The position numbers and the translations under genes were made by a program. This document shows positions 27,393-38,985 of a stretch of DNA of 64,000 bases, piece after piece. The first letter of the stretch is position 1. Each line of letters opens with the position of its first letter. This stretch comes from Nitrospirillum iridis (GTDB lineage Bacteria > Pseudomonadota > Alphaproteobacteria > Azospirillales > Azospirillaceae). The notes under the pieces are model-generated. The model saw only the letters and a list, made by a program, of their open reading frames with translations. It was not told the DNA's origin and did no database searches. The stretch lies in assembly GCF_014205765.1 (NCBI RefSeq), contig NZ_JACIIZ010000008.1, positions 124,001 to 188,000 on the forward strand. Direction: 5' to 3'.

Positions 27393-28259
27393 TCACAAAC
27401 TCTCGAAATCCAGCCCGATGTCGAAGTTGGTGACGGAGTGGGTGAGCCAGCCCAGGGAGATCAGGGTGACGCCGGTTTCCGCCACCGCCCGCACCGTCTG
27501 GGGCGTGATACCGCCCGAGGCCTCGGTGATCATGCGGCCGGCCACCATGGCGACCGCCTGGCGCAGGGTGGCGGGGTCCATGTTGTCCAGCAGGACGGCG
27601 TCGACCGGCAGGGTCAGCAACTCCTCCAACTGGGCCAGGGTGTCGACCTCCACCTCGATCTTCACCATGTGGCCGACATGGGCGCGGGCCCGTTCCACCG
27701 CCGCGCGCAGGCCGCCCGCCGCCACCAGGTGGTTGTCCTTGATCAGGACGGCGTCATCCAGGCCGAAACGGTGGTTGCTGCCCCCACCCACGCGCACCGC
27801 GTACTTTTCCAGCGCGCGCAGGCCGGGCGTGGTCTTGCGGGTGCAGACGATGTGGGCGCCGGTACCCTCGATGGCGCGCACCAGTTCCCCCGTCTTCGAC
27901 GCGATGCCGCACAGCCGGCCCAGCAGGTTCAGGGCCGTGCGCTCGCCCGACAGGATGGGGCGGGCCGCCCCTTCGACCACCGCGACCACCTGGCCCGGGT
28001 CCACCCGGGCGCCGTCCGCCACCAGGGCGCGGACGGACAGGGTCGGGTCCAGCAGGGAGAAGGCGGACAGGGCCGGGGCCAGACCGGCGATGATTCCAGC
28101 GTGGCGGGCCTGGAACAGGGCGCGCGCCTGGGTGCCGTCCGGAATGCAGGCGTCGGCCGTGACGTCCCCCGCCCGGCCCAGATCCTCCAGCAGGGCCGCG
28201 CGGACCAGGCCTTCGTACATCACGGGATAAAGCGGGGCGGTGGTCACAGGCGTGCTCAT
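27393..28259 (-). CDS. nadC: Nicotinate-nucleotide pyrophosphorylase (quinolinate phosphoribosyltransferase)
   Basis: 288-aa enzyme that converts quinolinate and PRPP to nicotinate mononucleotide. Conserved blocks are [10 protein letters not shown] near the N-terminus, [16 protein letters not shown], the PRPP/quinolinate-contacting [36 protein letters not shown] and the C-terminal LLDNMDP and EASGGI segments. Its start overlaps the nadB stop (ATGA). It is the last gene of the nadA-nadB-nadC operon for de novo NAD synthesis. Confidence 0.96.
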   Translation of the reverse strand: MSTPVTTAPLYPVMYEGLVRAALLEDLGRAGDVTADACIPDGTQARALFQARHAGIIAGLAPALSAFSLLDPTLSVRALVADGARVDPGQVVAVVEGAARPILSGERTALNLLGRLCGIASKTGELVRAIEGTGAHIVCTRKTTPGLRALEKYAVRVGGGSNHRFGLDDAVLIKDNHLVAAGGLRAAVERARAHVGHMVKIEVEVDTLAQLEELLTLPVDAVLLDNMDPATLRQAVAMVAGRMITEASGGITPQTVRAVAETGVTLISLGWLTHSVTNFDIGLDFESL

Positions 28260-29917
28260 GGACGGTGTTCCCGGGTGGTGACAGGCGTGACCAGGCCCCG
28301 ATCCGCGTGAGCCAGGTCGGAATAGGTCAGGATCTGGTGGTGGCGCCAGGCGTCGCGGGTTTCCGGATGGTCGGCGCGGGTATGGGCGCCCCGGCTTTCC
28401 TCACGCCGCCGGGCCGCCTCCACCACCAGGCGGGACAGCAGCAGACGGTTGCGCAGTTCCATACCGGCGCGAATGCCGGCGTAGGCGGTGGCCGGCGCCA
28501 GGCGCTCGGCCGCCAGGCTGAGGCTTTGCAAGCGCGCCGCGGCCTCGGCCAACCCGATGCCGTCGCGCACCAGTCCCACCTTCTCGGCCATCAGCAGCTG
28601 GGCCTCGGCCGCCAGCCCGGCGGCGGCCGCGCCCCCCGGGACCACGGGAGCGGCGGGAAGGGCCACCGGCTGGGTCGTGGCCGGGTCGGCCAGCAGGGCC
28701 GCCGCCACGCGGGCCGCGAACACCACCGCCTCCAGCAGCGAGTTGCTGGCCAGGCGGTTGGCGCCATGGACATGGGTGCAGGCGACCTCGCCCGCCGCCC
28801 ACAGGCCGGGCAGGGAGGTGCGGCCGTCGGCATCGGTCAACACGCCGCCCATGTGATAGTGGGCGGCCGGCGCCACGGGCACGGGTGCCGCCGCCGGGTC
28901 CAGCCCGGCCTCGGCGCAGATGCCGGCGACAGTGGGAAACTTGCCCGGGCCGCCGTGGGCCCACAGCGCGCGCAGGTCCAGGAAGACCTTTTCCCCCCGG
29001 GCCACGCGGCCGCCGATGGCGCGCGCCACCACGTCGCGCGGCGCCAGTTCGGCATCGGGATGTTCATCGGCCATGAAGGCGTGGCCGCCACTGTCCAGCA
29101 CCTTGGCGCCGGCGCCGCGCAACGCCTCCGTCAACAGCGGTCGGCGGCCCGGCGGGCCGGCCACCGCCAGGGCGGTGGGGTGGAATTGAACGAACTCCAG
29201 GTCGGCCAGATGGGTGCCAGCGCGGGCGGCCAACGCCATGCCGTCGCCCGTGGCCTCCTCCGGGTTGGTGGTCACGGCCCACAGCTGGCCGGTGCCGCCG
29301 GTGGCCAGCACGACGTGCGGCGCGACGTGCAGTGTCCAACCGACGGCATCCTCATAGGCCAGCACGCCCTGCACCCGCCGGCCGCGCCCGGTCTCGCGCA
29401 CCATCAGGTCGGCGGCCATCGTGCGGGTATGGACGGTGATGCCGGGGGTGGCGCGGACGCGGGCGGCCAGGAAGGTCACCAGGGTGCGGCCGGTGGCGTC
29501 GCCGCCGGCGTGCAGGATGCGGTGGCGGCCATGCGCCGCCTCGCGCCCCAGCAGGGGCAGGCCGTCGGCGCCCCGGTCGGCGGGCAGGCCCTCGGCCAGC
29601 AGGGCGGACATCTCCACGATCCCGGCCTCGGCCAGCAGGCGCGCCATCGCGGGATCGGTCAGGCCGGCCCCGGCGGCCACCGTGTCGGCGGCATGGTCGG
29701 TGGCACTGTCGCCGGCGCCCAGCGCCACGGCCACGCCACCCTGGGCCCACAGGCTGGAACCGCCGGGCAAATCGTCGGTCTTGGTCAGCAGGCGCACCCG
29801 CCGCCCGGCCTTGGCCAGGGCGAGGGACGCCGCCATGCCGGCCGTGCCCGACCCCACCACCACCACATCGCTGTGCACCACCGTCACCGGCGATACCGGG
29901 TAAGACGCGCCGTCCAT
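28256..29917 (-). CDS. nadB: L-aspartate oxidase
   Basis: 553-aa FAD enzyme that oxidises aspartate to iminoaspartate, the substrate of NadA. The FAD-binding [20 protein letters not shown] is at about 17-36. [14 protein letters not shown], the active-site region FVQFHPTAL, the [27 protein letters not shown] stretch (residues about 345-375) and [17 protein letters not shown] follow. The C-terminal helical domain is complete. It lies 46 bp after nadA and overlaps nadC. Confidence 0.95.
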   Translation of the reverse strand: MDGASYPVSPVTVVHSDVVVVGSGTAGMAASLALAKAGRRVRLLTKTDDLPGGSSLWAQGGVAVALGAGDSATDHAADTVAAGAGLTDPAMARLLAEAGIVEMSALLAEGLPADRGADGLPLLGREAAHGRHRILHAGGDATGRTLVTFLAARVRATPGITVHTRTMAADLMVRETGRGRRVQGVLAYEDAVGWTLHVAPHVVLATGGTGQLWAVTTNPEEATGDGMALAARAGTHLADLEFVQFHPTALAVAGPPGRRPLLTEALRGAGAKVLDSGGHAFMADEHPDAELAPRDVVARAIGGRVARGEKVFLDLRALWAHGGPGKFPTVAGICAEAGLDPAAAPVPVAPAAHYHMGGVLTDADGRTSLPGLWAAGEVACTHVHGANRLASNSLLEAVVFAARVAAALLADPATTQPVALPAAPVVPGGAAAAGLAAEAQLLMAEKVGLVRDGIGLAEAAARLQSLSLAAERLAPATAYAGIRAGMELRNRLLLSRLVVEAARRREESRGAHTRADHPETRDAWRHHQILTYSDLAHADRGLVTPVTTREHRP

Positions 29918-29963
29918 GGCATCAGGCTCCGTTCCGAAAGGACGGGAAGGGAAAGGGCCGCGA

Positions 29964-30974
<1,011 letters not shown>

Positions 30975-31062
30975 CGGAACACCTGGCAAACGAACGCGCC
31001 CACCACCAACGGCCCGCATGGCCGGTCCCCGCGGCGCGACAAGGGGGGACATCACCCTGCCC

Positions 31063-31111
31063 TTATGCTCTATTTGAGCATTAGGGTGGCTAATGCTCGC
31101 CCGGAGCATAA
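31063..31111. promoter_or_regulatory. Two tandem inverted-repeat operators upstream of nadA
   Basis: Site 1 is TTATGCTC-tattt-GAGCATTA (31063-31083). Site 2 is TAATGCTC-gcccg-GAGCATAA (31091-31111). Each has a five-base spacer and their centres are 28 bp apart. They lie about 90-140 bp before the nadA start. Alphaproteobacterial nadABC operons are known to be controlled by NAD-responsive repressors such as NadQ; matching these sites to NadQ is my inference, and no regulator gene lies in this window. Confidence 0.82.
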
Positions 31112-31212
31112 GGGGTGTCAAGCCCGCTCGTGGAGACCATTCATGTAACTGTCACAGGGGTGCCCCGGGCCCATCGCAACGCTGCGGGTGCGAGAAAGCG
31201 GTGCCCGGAATC

Positions 31213-31239
31213 GGAAAAAGCGGCTGAAACCAGCCGCTT
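31213..31239 (-). terminator. Terminator after the rlmI-like gene
   Basis: On the reverse strand, the 9-bp stem AAGCGGCTG / CAGCCGCTT with a four-base loop is followed by further T's, giving a run of about five. It begins about 50 bp after the methyltransferase stop codon. It also insulates the nad promoter region. Confidence 0.88.
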
Positions 31240-31290
31240 CCCCGCAATGCTTTATGTCAGCCGCCAAGCCCCGGCGGAGTCCCTCGTTCT

Positions 31291-32481
31291 TTAGTCGAGC
31301 GCCAGAACCTCAGCCTTCAGATAGGCGCTTTCCGGCAGCAAGGGGTGTACCGGATGGTCGGGGCCGGCGCCGGCGAAGCGCAGGATGCGGCCCTGGCGGC
31401 GCGCATCCTTCAGCCCCTTGGCCACCTGCTCGGCGAACAGGTCGGCCGGCATGTTGTGGCTGCAGCTGGCCACCAGCAGGATGCCGCCCGGCGCCGTGAT
31501 CTGGGCCCCCAGCTTGGCCAGCTTGGCATAGGCGCGGGTGCCGTTGGCCAGGTCCTTCTTGGACTTCACGAAGGCCGGCGGATCGCAGATCACCACCTCG
31601 AACGTCTCGCCCGCTTCGGCCAGGCGCTCCAGCTCGGCGAAGGCGTCGGCCTTGCGCAGTTCCACGCGGTCGGCGACGCCGTTGGCCGCCGCCGCCTTGC
31701 CCGCCAGTTCCAACGCGCCGGCCGACCGGTCGACCAGCACGGTGCGCGCGGCCCCCCGGGTGGCGGCCAGGACACCGAAGCCGCCGCAATAGCTGTAGAA
31801 GTCGATGACCGAGCGGCCCTTGGCCAGGTTGGCGACGAAGGCGCGGTTGTCGCGCTGGTCGTAGAACCAGCCCGTCTTCTGCCCACCCGCCGGGTCGGCG
31901 AAGAAGGTGGCGCCGTTCTCCTCCAGTTGGAGGGGGCCGTCGACCGTGCCCACGGCCACCCGCACCTCCTCCTCCACGCCTTCCAGGCCGCGGGCGGCGC
32001 TGTCGTTGCGCAGGATGACGGCGGCGCCGGGGAACACGGCCGCCAGGCCTTCCAGGATCTGGGGCAACAGGCGGTCCATGCCGGCGGAATTGGCCTGCAC
32101 CACCAGCACATCGCCATAACGGTCGACGATCAGCGCCGGCAGGCCGTCAGCCTCGGCATGCACGAGGCGGTAATAGGGCCGGCCGATCAGCCGGTCACGC
32201 AGGTTCGCCGCCGCGCGGAAACGCTCCGCGAAAAAGCCGGCGTCCACCGTCACCGACAGGTCGCGGGTCAGCACCCGGGCCGCGATCAACGTGTGGGGGT
32301 TGAAGGTGGCGATGCCCAGCACGCCGCCACCGGCGTCGGCCAGCCGCACCAGGCCGCCCTTGGGCAGGGCCTTGGCGGCGGCGTCCATCTGGATTTCGTT
32401 GGAATAGGCCCAGGGGTGGCCGCCGGCCACACGCTTGTGCCGGCCCGCCTGGAACAGCAGGGTGGGGAGCTTGTCAGTCAT
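31291..32481 (-). CDS. rlmI: Class I SAM-dependent rRNA large-subunit methyltransferase (RlmI family)
   Basis: 396 aa. An N-terminal PUA-like domain (LPTLLFQAGRHKRVAGGHPWAYSNEI) is followed by the RlmI-type linker and a Rossmann methyltransferase fold. The fold has FYSYCGGFGVLAATRGA (motif I), VLVDRSAGALELA and the catalytic-region VVICDPPAFVKSKKDL, ending with a SCSHNM motif. RlmI makes m5C1962 in E. coli 23S rRNA; the exact target here is by family. The ATG at 32481 is used, since the longer frame starts with a low-complexity leader. Confidence 0.9.
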   Translation of the reverse strand: MTDKLPTLLFQAGRHKRVAGGHPWAYSNEIQMDAAAKALPKGGLVRLADAGGGVLGIATFNPHTLIAARVLTRDLSVTVDAGFFAERFRAAANLRDRLIGRPYYRLVHAEADGLPALIVDRYGDVLVVQANSAGMDRLLPQILEGLAAVFPGAAVILRNDSAARGLEGVEEEVRVAVGTVDGPLQLEENGATFFADPAGGQKTGWFYDQRDNRAFVANLAKGRSVIDFYSYCGGFGVLAATRGAARTVLVDRSAGALELAGKAAAANGVADRVELRKADAFAELERLAEAGETFEVVICDPPAFVKSKKDLANGTRAYAKLAKLGAQITAPGGILLVASCSHNMPADLFAEQVAKGLKDARRQGRILRFAGAGPDHPVHPLLPESAYLKAEVLALD

Positions 32482-32573
32482 GGGGCGGGAGCATAGCGCG
32501 CGCCGCCTCCGGCACAATGGCAAAGGGCGCAAGGGCTCCCGTCGCCGATAACGGGGCTATCCACCCGAAGCCG

Positions 32574-33038
32574 TCAGGCCAGGGCCGGTTCCCCCGCCAG
32601 ATGCTTGCACAGGCGCCGCCCCTCGGGCAGATGGCCCAGCGCGCGGAAACGGGCCAGCAAGGGGTGGGTCTTGACCTGGCTGTCCGGCAAGGTGATGTGG
32701 ATGGCGTCGCACCCGTTTTGGCGGGCGATGCGATCCATTTCCGCCAACAGGGCATCCCCCGCCCCCTCCGGGTCGAACAGGTCCAGCGCCACGAACACAT
32801 CCACCTGCAGCCCCAGCCGATGGCCCAGATCCGGCACCAGCAGGTAGGAGAACAGGCCATGCATGTAGCGATGGTCCAGTTGAACCGTGACGATGCCGCC
32901 CCGGCTGCCGGGCGCCAGCAGAGCCTGGGCGTGGTCGCGCCACCGCTCCACCGTCAGCTCCGGATAGAAGGGGCGCATCAACGCATAGGCCTGGTCAACC
33001 TGGCGGGCATCCAGGGGTCGGGTCACGAAGGTGGGCAT
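32574..33038 (-). CDS. GNAT-like acetyltransferase domain protein
   Basis: 154-aa protein with a GNAT-like layout: N-terminal RQVDQAYALMRPFYPELTVERW, a central strand pair (GGIVTVQLDHRYMHGLFSYLLVPDL), LGLQVDVFVALDLFDPEGAGDALLAEMDRIARQNGCDAIHITLPD and a C-terminal RALGHLPEGRRLC. The usual acetyl-CoA loop (Q/RxxGxG/A) is weak, so the family call is moderate. It begins 61 bp from an FNR box facing the other way, so it may be oxygen-regulated. No strong ribosome site is seen. Confidence 0.65.
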   Translation of the reverse strand: MPTFVTRPLDARQVDQAYALMRPFYPELTVERWRDHAQALLAPGSRGGIVTVQLDHRYMHGLFSYLLVPDLGHRLGLQVDVFVALDLFDPEGAGDALLAEMDRIARQNGCDAIHITLPDSQVKTHPLLARFRALGHLPEGRRLCKHLAGEPALA

Positions 33039-33098
33039 GGAGGCGCAAATCCGAGACTGAGGGATCGCTCATTTGAGGGTGCCGCGCGCCCGCCCACC

Positions 33099-33112
33099 AT
33101 GATCTAGATCAA
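33099..33112. promoter_or_regulatory. FNR/FixK-type binding site
   Basis: ATGATCTAGATCAA matches nine of ten defined positions of the TTGAT-N4-ATCAA consensus of FNR, FixK and FnrN. It lies in the 337-bp gap between the GNAT-like gene (61 bp away, reverse strand) and the fnr-type gene (263 bp away, forward strand). Since an FNR homologue is the forward neighbour, autoregulation or control of the divergent gene is likely. The rest of the gap shows no gene. Confidence 0.78.
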
Positions 33113-33375
33113 AGAATATTCGGATGGTTGGAGTAAGCCAGTCGGCGCCATTTGCGGTCTTTCCCCGGATCGTTCCGTGGCTATATGCTGATCCCACGGC
33201 ACTGCTTGGGGAACGAAGGGCTGCGCCGAACCGTCCGCCATACGCGCCGGGCGGGAAAAACGGATCCAAAAACAACGGATCTGCCGTATAAATTGTTTAC
33301 GCCACCCGTAGCGCCCGCGTTTTGGGGGCCCTTACCCCTGGGGTAGGCTGGTGACGTCTTAAGCGGAGTGAGGCG

Positions 33376-34125
33376 ATGAGCACCATCGATTTTGCCTATT
33401 CCCGGGACGCGAACACCAAGGCCGACCCCGCGGCGGAGATTCATCCCTGCAGCGCCTGCACCGTGCGCACCTTGACCGTCTGCGCCGCGCTGGAAGCGGA
33501 AGAGCTGCGTCGCCTGGCGGAGATCCTGCAGACCACCCGCTTTGATCCCGGCCATACCGTGTTCGGCGAGGGGGAGCCGGCGGAGACGCTGTACAACGTC
33601 ACCTCCGGCACGGTGAAGGTCTACAAGCTGCTGCCCGATGGCCGGCGACAGATTACCGGCTTCCTGCTGCCCGGCGACTTCTTCGGCCTGTCCGTCAACG
33701 ACAGCTATGCGTATACGGCCGAGACGGTGACGCCCGTGTCGCTTTGCCGCTTCCCCCGGCGGCGCATGGAAGCGCTGCTGGACGAATTCCCCAAGATGCA
33801 GCGCCGCCTGTTCTCCATGGCTTCCAATGAGCTGGCGGCGGCGCAGGACCAGATGCTGCTGCTGGGCCGCAAGACGGCCAAGGAGAAGATCTGCTCCTTC
33901 CTGCTGCTGCTGTCACAGCGGGCCAGCCGGCGCGGCCACAAGACCAACCCCGTGCACGTGCCCATGAGCCGGGCGGACATCGCCGACTATCTGGGCCTGA
34001 CCACCGAAACCGTCAGCCGCACCTTCACCCAGCTGAAGACCAGCCGGGTCATCAGCCTGCTGGAAGGCAACAAGGTGCAGATCCAGGACATGGACGACCT
34101 GCTGGATCTGGCGGAAGGCGCCTAA
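33376..34125 (+). CDS. Crp/Fnr-family oxygen regulator (FnrN/FixK type with Fe-S cysteines)
   Basis: 249-aa regulator. N-terminal cysteines Cys25, Cys28 and Cys36 give CX2CX7C, and Cys125 lies in the sensor domain, the four ligands expected of an oxygen-labile 4Fe-4S FnrN-type protein. The cyclic-nucleotide-like beta-barrel (about 48-150) includes NVTSGTVKVYKLLPDGRRQITGFLLPGDFFG. The helix-turn-helix is MSRADIADYLGLTTETVSRTF, with the E-SR recognition residues for TTGAT half-sites. GGAG precedes the ATG. Its stop overlaps that of the convergent hydrolase gene by four bases. Confidence 0.92.
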   Translation: MSTIDFAYSRDANTKADPAAEIHPCSACTVRTLTVCAALEAEELRRLAEILQTTRFDPGHTVFGEGEPAETLYNVTSGTVKVYKLLPDGRRQITGFLLPGDFFGLSVNDSYAYTAETVTPVSLCRFPRRRMEALLDEFPKMQRRLFSMASNELAAAQDQMLLLGRKTAKEKICSFLLLLSQRASRRGHKTNPVHVPMSRADIADYLGLTTETVSRTFTQLKTSRVISLLEGNKVQIQDMDDLLDLAEGA

Positions 34126-34937
34126 AGACCCCGCACGAACGCCGCCAGGTCGGCATCGAAACGGGCCGCATCCTCGGCGAAGGGAGCGTGGCCCACCCCC
34201 TCATACAGGCGAACCACCGCATCGGGTAGCGTCCGCCCCAGCCAATCGGCCATCGCGGGCAGGACGACGCCGTCCGCCGAGCCATGGATGACCAGCGCCG
34301 GCCGGTCCAGGGCGCCCAGGGTCGCCGCGTGGTCCGTCCGTCGGCGCATCATGGCCCGGCGGGCCGCCAGGGGCACCGACATGGTGTCGGCCACAGCCGA
34401 CTCAACCTCCCCGCCATCCCTCTTTCCCAACGCCAACGCCAGCGCGCGGGCGCCCACCTCCTGCGCCGCGACATCATCGGACAGGATGGCCGGGAAATGG
34501 GCCCGGGCATCCGGCCCCATGTAAGGCGCCGCCGCCTTGCCCAGCAACGGACAGGCGCCGACGAACACGGTGCCGTCGATGCCGTCCGTGCCGTGTCCCG
34601 CCACATGATCGGCCAGGACGGCGCCGCCATAGGACCACCCCGCCAACACCACGCCTTGCAGCCCCAGGGCCCGCCGCACGGCGGCCACGTCGTCGCCCCA
34701 ATGGGGCCCGTCGCCATAAGCGGCCGCATCGTCCGGCCGGCCAGAGGCGCCATGGCCGCGCAGATCCAGCGCCAGCAGGCGGAACTCCGCCGCCAGGGGT
34801 CCATGAAACTGGCCGTGGAAGACGCGCTGGCTTTGTCCGAAGCCATGCAGGAACAGGATGGGGCGCCCATCGGCCTTGCCCCCCTCCGCCACCGCCAGCC
34901 CAAGACCGTCCGCCACCGTCACCTGATGCAGGGTCAT
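34122..34937 (-). CDS. Alpha/beta hydrolase
   Basis: 271 aa. The fold is recognisable from ILFLHGFGQSQRVFHGQF (oxyanion region), LLALDLRGHGASGRPD, the nucleophile elbow GWSYGG (Ser), the acid region VIHGSADGVV (Asp) and the catalytic His in GVGHAPFAE. The substrate is unknown; esterase or lactonase activity is plausible. I start at 34937, where GGGAGG lies just upstream. An alternative ATG is at 34961, and the frame is open to 35063. The terminal stop codon interlocks with that of the fnr-type gene. Confidence 0.88.
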   Translation of the reverse strand: MTLHQVTVADGLGLAVAEGGKADGRPILFLHGFGQSQRVFHGQFHGPLAAEFRLLALDLRGHGASGRPDDAAAYGDGPHWGDDVAAVRRALGLQGVVLAGWSYGGAVLADHVAGHGTDGIDGTVFVGACPLLGKAAAPYMGPDARAHFPAILSDDVAAQEVGARALALALGKRDGGEVESAVADTMSVPLAARRAMMRRRTDHAATLGALDRPALVIHGSADGVVLPAMADWLGRTLPDAVVRLYEGVGHAPFAEDAARFDADLAAFVRGL

Positions 34938-35061
34938 CGCTCCCTCCCCGTCTTTGGTCATTGCGATAGCGGGCGCCGGGGGTGGACGCAACCCCGCCCC
35001 GCGCATTTTTCCCGAGTCCCCCCTTTGACTCCCGGGCCGATCTGCCCCATGTATCGGCGCC

Positions 35062-36276
35062 ATGGGCGTGGAAAATCACATGAAGGAATTCGCCCCGCCG
35101 CCTCCTCGGGCGGACGGGCGGGTGAACCTGGTCGGCCTGTCGCGGGACGATCTGGAGGCTGAGGTCGCGAGGGCCGGGCTGGAGCGCTTTCGCGCGCGCC
35201 AACTGTGGCACTGGATCTACCATCGCGGCGCCACCGACTTCGCGGTGATGAGCACGCTGGCCAAGGGCGTGCGCGAGACGCTGGCCAACCTGTACGTCAT
35301 CGACCGGCCCACGGCGGTGAAGGACCTGAAGAGCGAGGACGGCACGCGCAAGTGGCTGGCCCGCATGCCCGATGGCCAGGAGATCGAAACCGTCCACATT
35401 CCCGAGGAAGACCGCGGCACGCTCTGCGTCTCCTCCCAGGTGGGCTGCACCCTGACCTGCCGCTTCTGCCATACCGGCACCCAGCGCCTGGTGCGCAACC
35501 TGGACGCCACCGAGATCGTGGGTCAGGTCATGCTGGCGCGCGACCACCTGGACGAATGGCCGGCCCCGCCCGATGGGCGCATGCTGAGCAACATCGTCAT
35601 GATGGGCATGGGCGAGCCGCTGTTCAATTACGCCAATGTCGCCAAGGCGTTGAAGATCGTCATGGATGGCGAGGGCATCGCCATTTCCAAGCGCCGCATC
35701 ACGCTGTCCACCTCCGGCGTCGTGCCGATGATGAAGCAGTGCGGGGCGGAGCTGGGCGTGAACCTGGCCGTCAGCCTGCATGCGGTGAATGACGAGTTGC
35801 GCGACCGCATCGTGCCGCTGAACCGCAAGTACCCCATCAAGGAACTGATGCAGGCCTGCCGGGACTATCCCGGCCTCAGCAACGCCCGCCGCATCACCTT
35901 TGAATACGTCATGCTGAAGGGTGTGAACGACAGCCTGGCCGATGCGCGCGAACTGGTGCGCCTGCTGCGCGGCGTTCCGGCCAAGATCAACCTGATCCCC
36001 TTCAACTACTGGCCGGGCGCGCCGTTCGAGTGCTCGACCGACGAGCAGATCACCAAGTTCGCCGACTTCGTGAACAACGCCGGCTACGCCTCGCCCGTGC
36101 GCACCCCGCGCGGCCGCGACATCCTGGCCGCCTGCGGCCAGCTGAAGAGCGAGAGCACCAAGCCCACCGCCCAGGCCCGCATCGCGGCCCTGGAAGCGCA
36201 CAAGGCCCTGCAGGCCGAGTACGCCGCCCAGGTGGCGGAAAAGGAAGCGGGCCTCGCCGCGACCGGCACACTGTAA
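35062..36276 (+). CDS. rlmN: 23S rRNA / tRNA adenine C2-methyltransferase RlmN
   Basis: 404-aa radical-SAM enzyme that makes m2A2503 in 23S rRNA and m2A37 in some tRNAs. The cluster motif CTLTCRFC gives Cys129, Cys133 and Cys136. [17 protein letters not shown] opens the N-terminal accessory domain. [20 protein letters not shown] and the late [16 protein letters not shown] (with the methyl-carrying Cys) are conserved. An internal ATG at 35080 is a possible start. It diverges from the hydrolase gene by about 120 bp. Confidence 0.96.
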   Translation: MGVENHMKEFAPPPPRADGRVNLVGLSRDDLEAEVARAGLERFRARQLWHWIYHRGATDFAVMSTLAKGVRETLANLYVIDRPTAVKDLKSEDGTRKWLARMPDGQEIETVHIPEEDRGTLCVSSQVGCTLTCRFCHTGTQRLVRNLDATEIVGQVMLARDHLDEWPAPPDGRMLSNIVMMGMGEPLFNYANVAKALKIVMDGEGIAISKRRITLSTSGVVPMMKQCGAELGVNLAVSLHAVNDELRDRIVPLNRKYPIKELMQACRDYPGLSNARRITFEYVMLKGVNDSLADARELVRLLRGVPAKINLIPFNYWPGAPFECSTDEQITKFADFVNNAGYASPVRTPRGRDILAACGQLKSESTKPTAQARIAALEAHKALQAEYAAQVAEKEAGLAATGTL

Positions 36277-36322
36277 TCCCCAGCCGGCTTTGGCTATCAT
36301 CCGCCCCGTGACGTGAGGACGG

Positions 36323-36616
36323 ATGATAGGGACGCGCGCTTTGGATCTCGGTACCGATCTGGTCAACAGCCTGCTGATCCACGTCGTGGTGACGGCCCTG
36401 CTGCTATGGCCGGCCTATCGCCTGGTCCGGCGGGCGGGCCTGCCCCGCCCCTGGCCGCTGTGGCTGGCCCTGCCGCTGCTGGGCCCCGTCATCTTCCTGG
36501 TGCTGCTGGCCCGCACGCCCTGGCCGGTCCTGCCGGCCCGCCAGCCCAAGATGCACCCCCGGGAGCGCCTGAAGCGCGAACGCGCGGCGTCCCCAGCCGC
36601 CGCGGCATCGGAGTAA
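36323..36616 (+). CDS. Small membrane protein, 97 aa
   Basis: Two hydrophobic helices (LVNSLLIHVVVTALLLWPAY and WPLWLALPLLGPVIFLVLLA) are followed by a basic tail ending in an Ala-rich stretch. AGGA lies before the ATG. It reads as a pair with the next small membrane gene, six bases downstream. The helix-GPVIFLVLLA organisation resembles the short phospholipase_D-nuclease N-terminal type of membrane segment, but this is only a resemblance. Function unknown. Confidence 0.7.
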   Translation: MIGTRALDLGTDLVNSLLIHVVVTALLLWPAYRLVRRAGLPRPWPLWLALPLLGPVIFLVLLARTPWPVLPARQPKMHPRERLKRERAASPAAAASE

Positions 36617-36622
36617 GCGCCC

Positions 36623-36847
36623 ATGCTGCCCCTGGCCTACGCCCCCGCCCTCAGCCTGCTGCTGCCCAACTGGGCCGCCTTGCTGATCGTCGTCATCCTG
36701 GCCACCATCGCCGTTTGCGCCGCCGGCCTGGTGCTGGCCAAGGTGGGCCGCAACCCCTATTGGGCGCTGCTGCTGTACTTCCCCATCCTGGGCGTTCCCG
36801 CCCTGTGGTACCTGGCCTACACGCGCTGGCCCCGGCAGAAGGGATGA
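36623..36847 (+). CDS. Small membrane protein, 74 aa
   Basis: Two helices (LLIVVILATIAVCAAGLVLAK and PYWALLLYFPILGVPALWYLA) are joined by a short KVGRNPY loop, with a basic C-terminus. It starts six bases after the previous small membrane gene, so the two are co-translated and may form a small membrane complex. The loop-plus-second-helix pattern resembles that of its neighbour, suggesting a duplication. Function unknown. Confidence 0.7.
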   Translation: MLPLAYAPALSLLLPNWAALLIVVILATIAVCAAGLVLAKVGRNPYWALLLYFPILGVPALWYLAYTRWPRQKG

Positions 36848-36999
36848 CGCACAAAGGCCGGGCAGATCGGAAATGTCATAGCTCCCACGCCCATGGGGGC
36901 TGGGGATGCGGTCGCCACAGACGCCATAATCTTGCCAGCCGGGCGCCCGGGGGATAACGTCCGCGACGCATCCCACCCAGCAAAGCGGGCGTACCTGTC

Positions 37000-38211
<1,212 letters not shown>

Positions 38212-38238
38212 GCGGCGGCATTATCATCGTCATGTCGG

Positions 38239-38275
38239 AAAAGGCCCCGTCCGGGAAACCGGGTGGGGCCTTTTT
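38239..38275 (+). terminator. Terminator after argG
   Basis: A long stem, AAAAGGCCCC paired with GGGGCCTTTT, encloses a second CCGG/CCGG stem with a GAAA loop. The T-run extends to TTTTT. It begins 28 bp after the argG stop. Confidence 0.95.
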
Positions 38276-38334
38276 CTTTGGCGCCGGCTCAGAGAGCGGA
38301 GGAGGTGCCGCCCGAGCAGGCCATCCGGCTCGCC

Positions 38335-38985
38335 TTAACCAAGGGCATGACGCTCATAAAAGCGCATGTCATCCGCCAGGATGTCAGCCAAACGCCCGCG
38401 CAGCACGGGATCGTTCTCCACTTCAGCCCGCGCATCCGAGGGGGGGGTCACGTTGTCCCTTACCGACACGTCCAGCGGCCGGCCGATAAGCTGCGCGAGT
38501 TTCAGCAGCGCCGCCTGACGGTCCTCATGCCGACCAATCAGATCGAAGCGCTCCATAGGGAAGTCTCCGAAGTATGTCCTTGAGTACAAATATCTGAGTA
38601 TGGGGATTTTCGCCGTCTCTAGTAGAGACAAATTATGATCAAGAAAATAATCATGCAAGAAGTCGCCTTGGCGCGACATGGATTTCCAGAAGTAATATAT
38701 CGATATTATGTTATCGACTGGATTCCTAAGAATGGTAAACACGACATCAGCAGCAGATATTTCATACTTTCCGGGATGAAAATGCCCGTGGATACACGAA
38801 ACCCCTTCAGGGATGCGCTCCCTTCTGTTCATATATCGGCTTGGATCCAAAATACGCTGCCCCACAGCATTCGCAGGGTTGTCGGCATAGTCAACTTTCA
38901 TGCTATCCCCATAAATACTTGCAAGAATACGCCTAACGGAAGATCCGCCGGCTTTGGGGGCATGAACAGAGAGCAAAGCAGCCAT
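38335..38985 (-). CDS. Sulfotransferase-family protein in a low-GC patch
   Basis: 216 aa. The 5'-PSB loop of PAPS-dependent sulfotransferases is visible as HAPKAGGSSVRRIL (about 8-21). The 3'-PB-like ILRNPVDNIISIYY segment (about 85-98) carries the Arg and Ser expected for PAPS binding. A typical use is sulfation of glycans or lipids; the target is unknown. The N-terminal half is unusually A/T-rich for this genome while the last 80 codons are GC-rich, a sign of recent transfer or a chimeric origin. No good ribosome site is visible. Confidence 0.7.
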   Translation of the reverse strand: MAALLSVHAPKAGGSSVRRILASIYGDSMKVDYADNPANAVGQRILDPSRYMNRRERIPEGVSCIHGHFHPGKYEISAADVVFTILRNPVDNIISIYYFWKSMSRQGDFLHDYFLDHNLSLLETAKIPILRYLYSRTYFGDFPMERFDLIGRHEDRQAALLKLAQLIGRPLDVSVRDNVTPPSDARAEVENDPVLRGRLADILADDMRFYERHALG

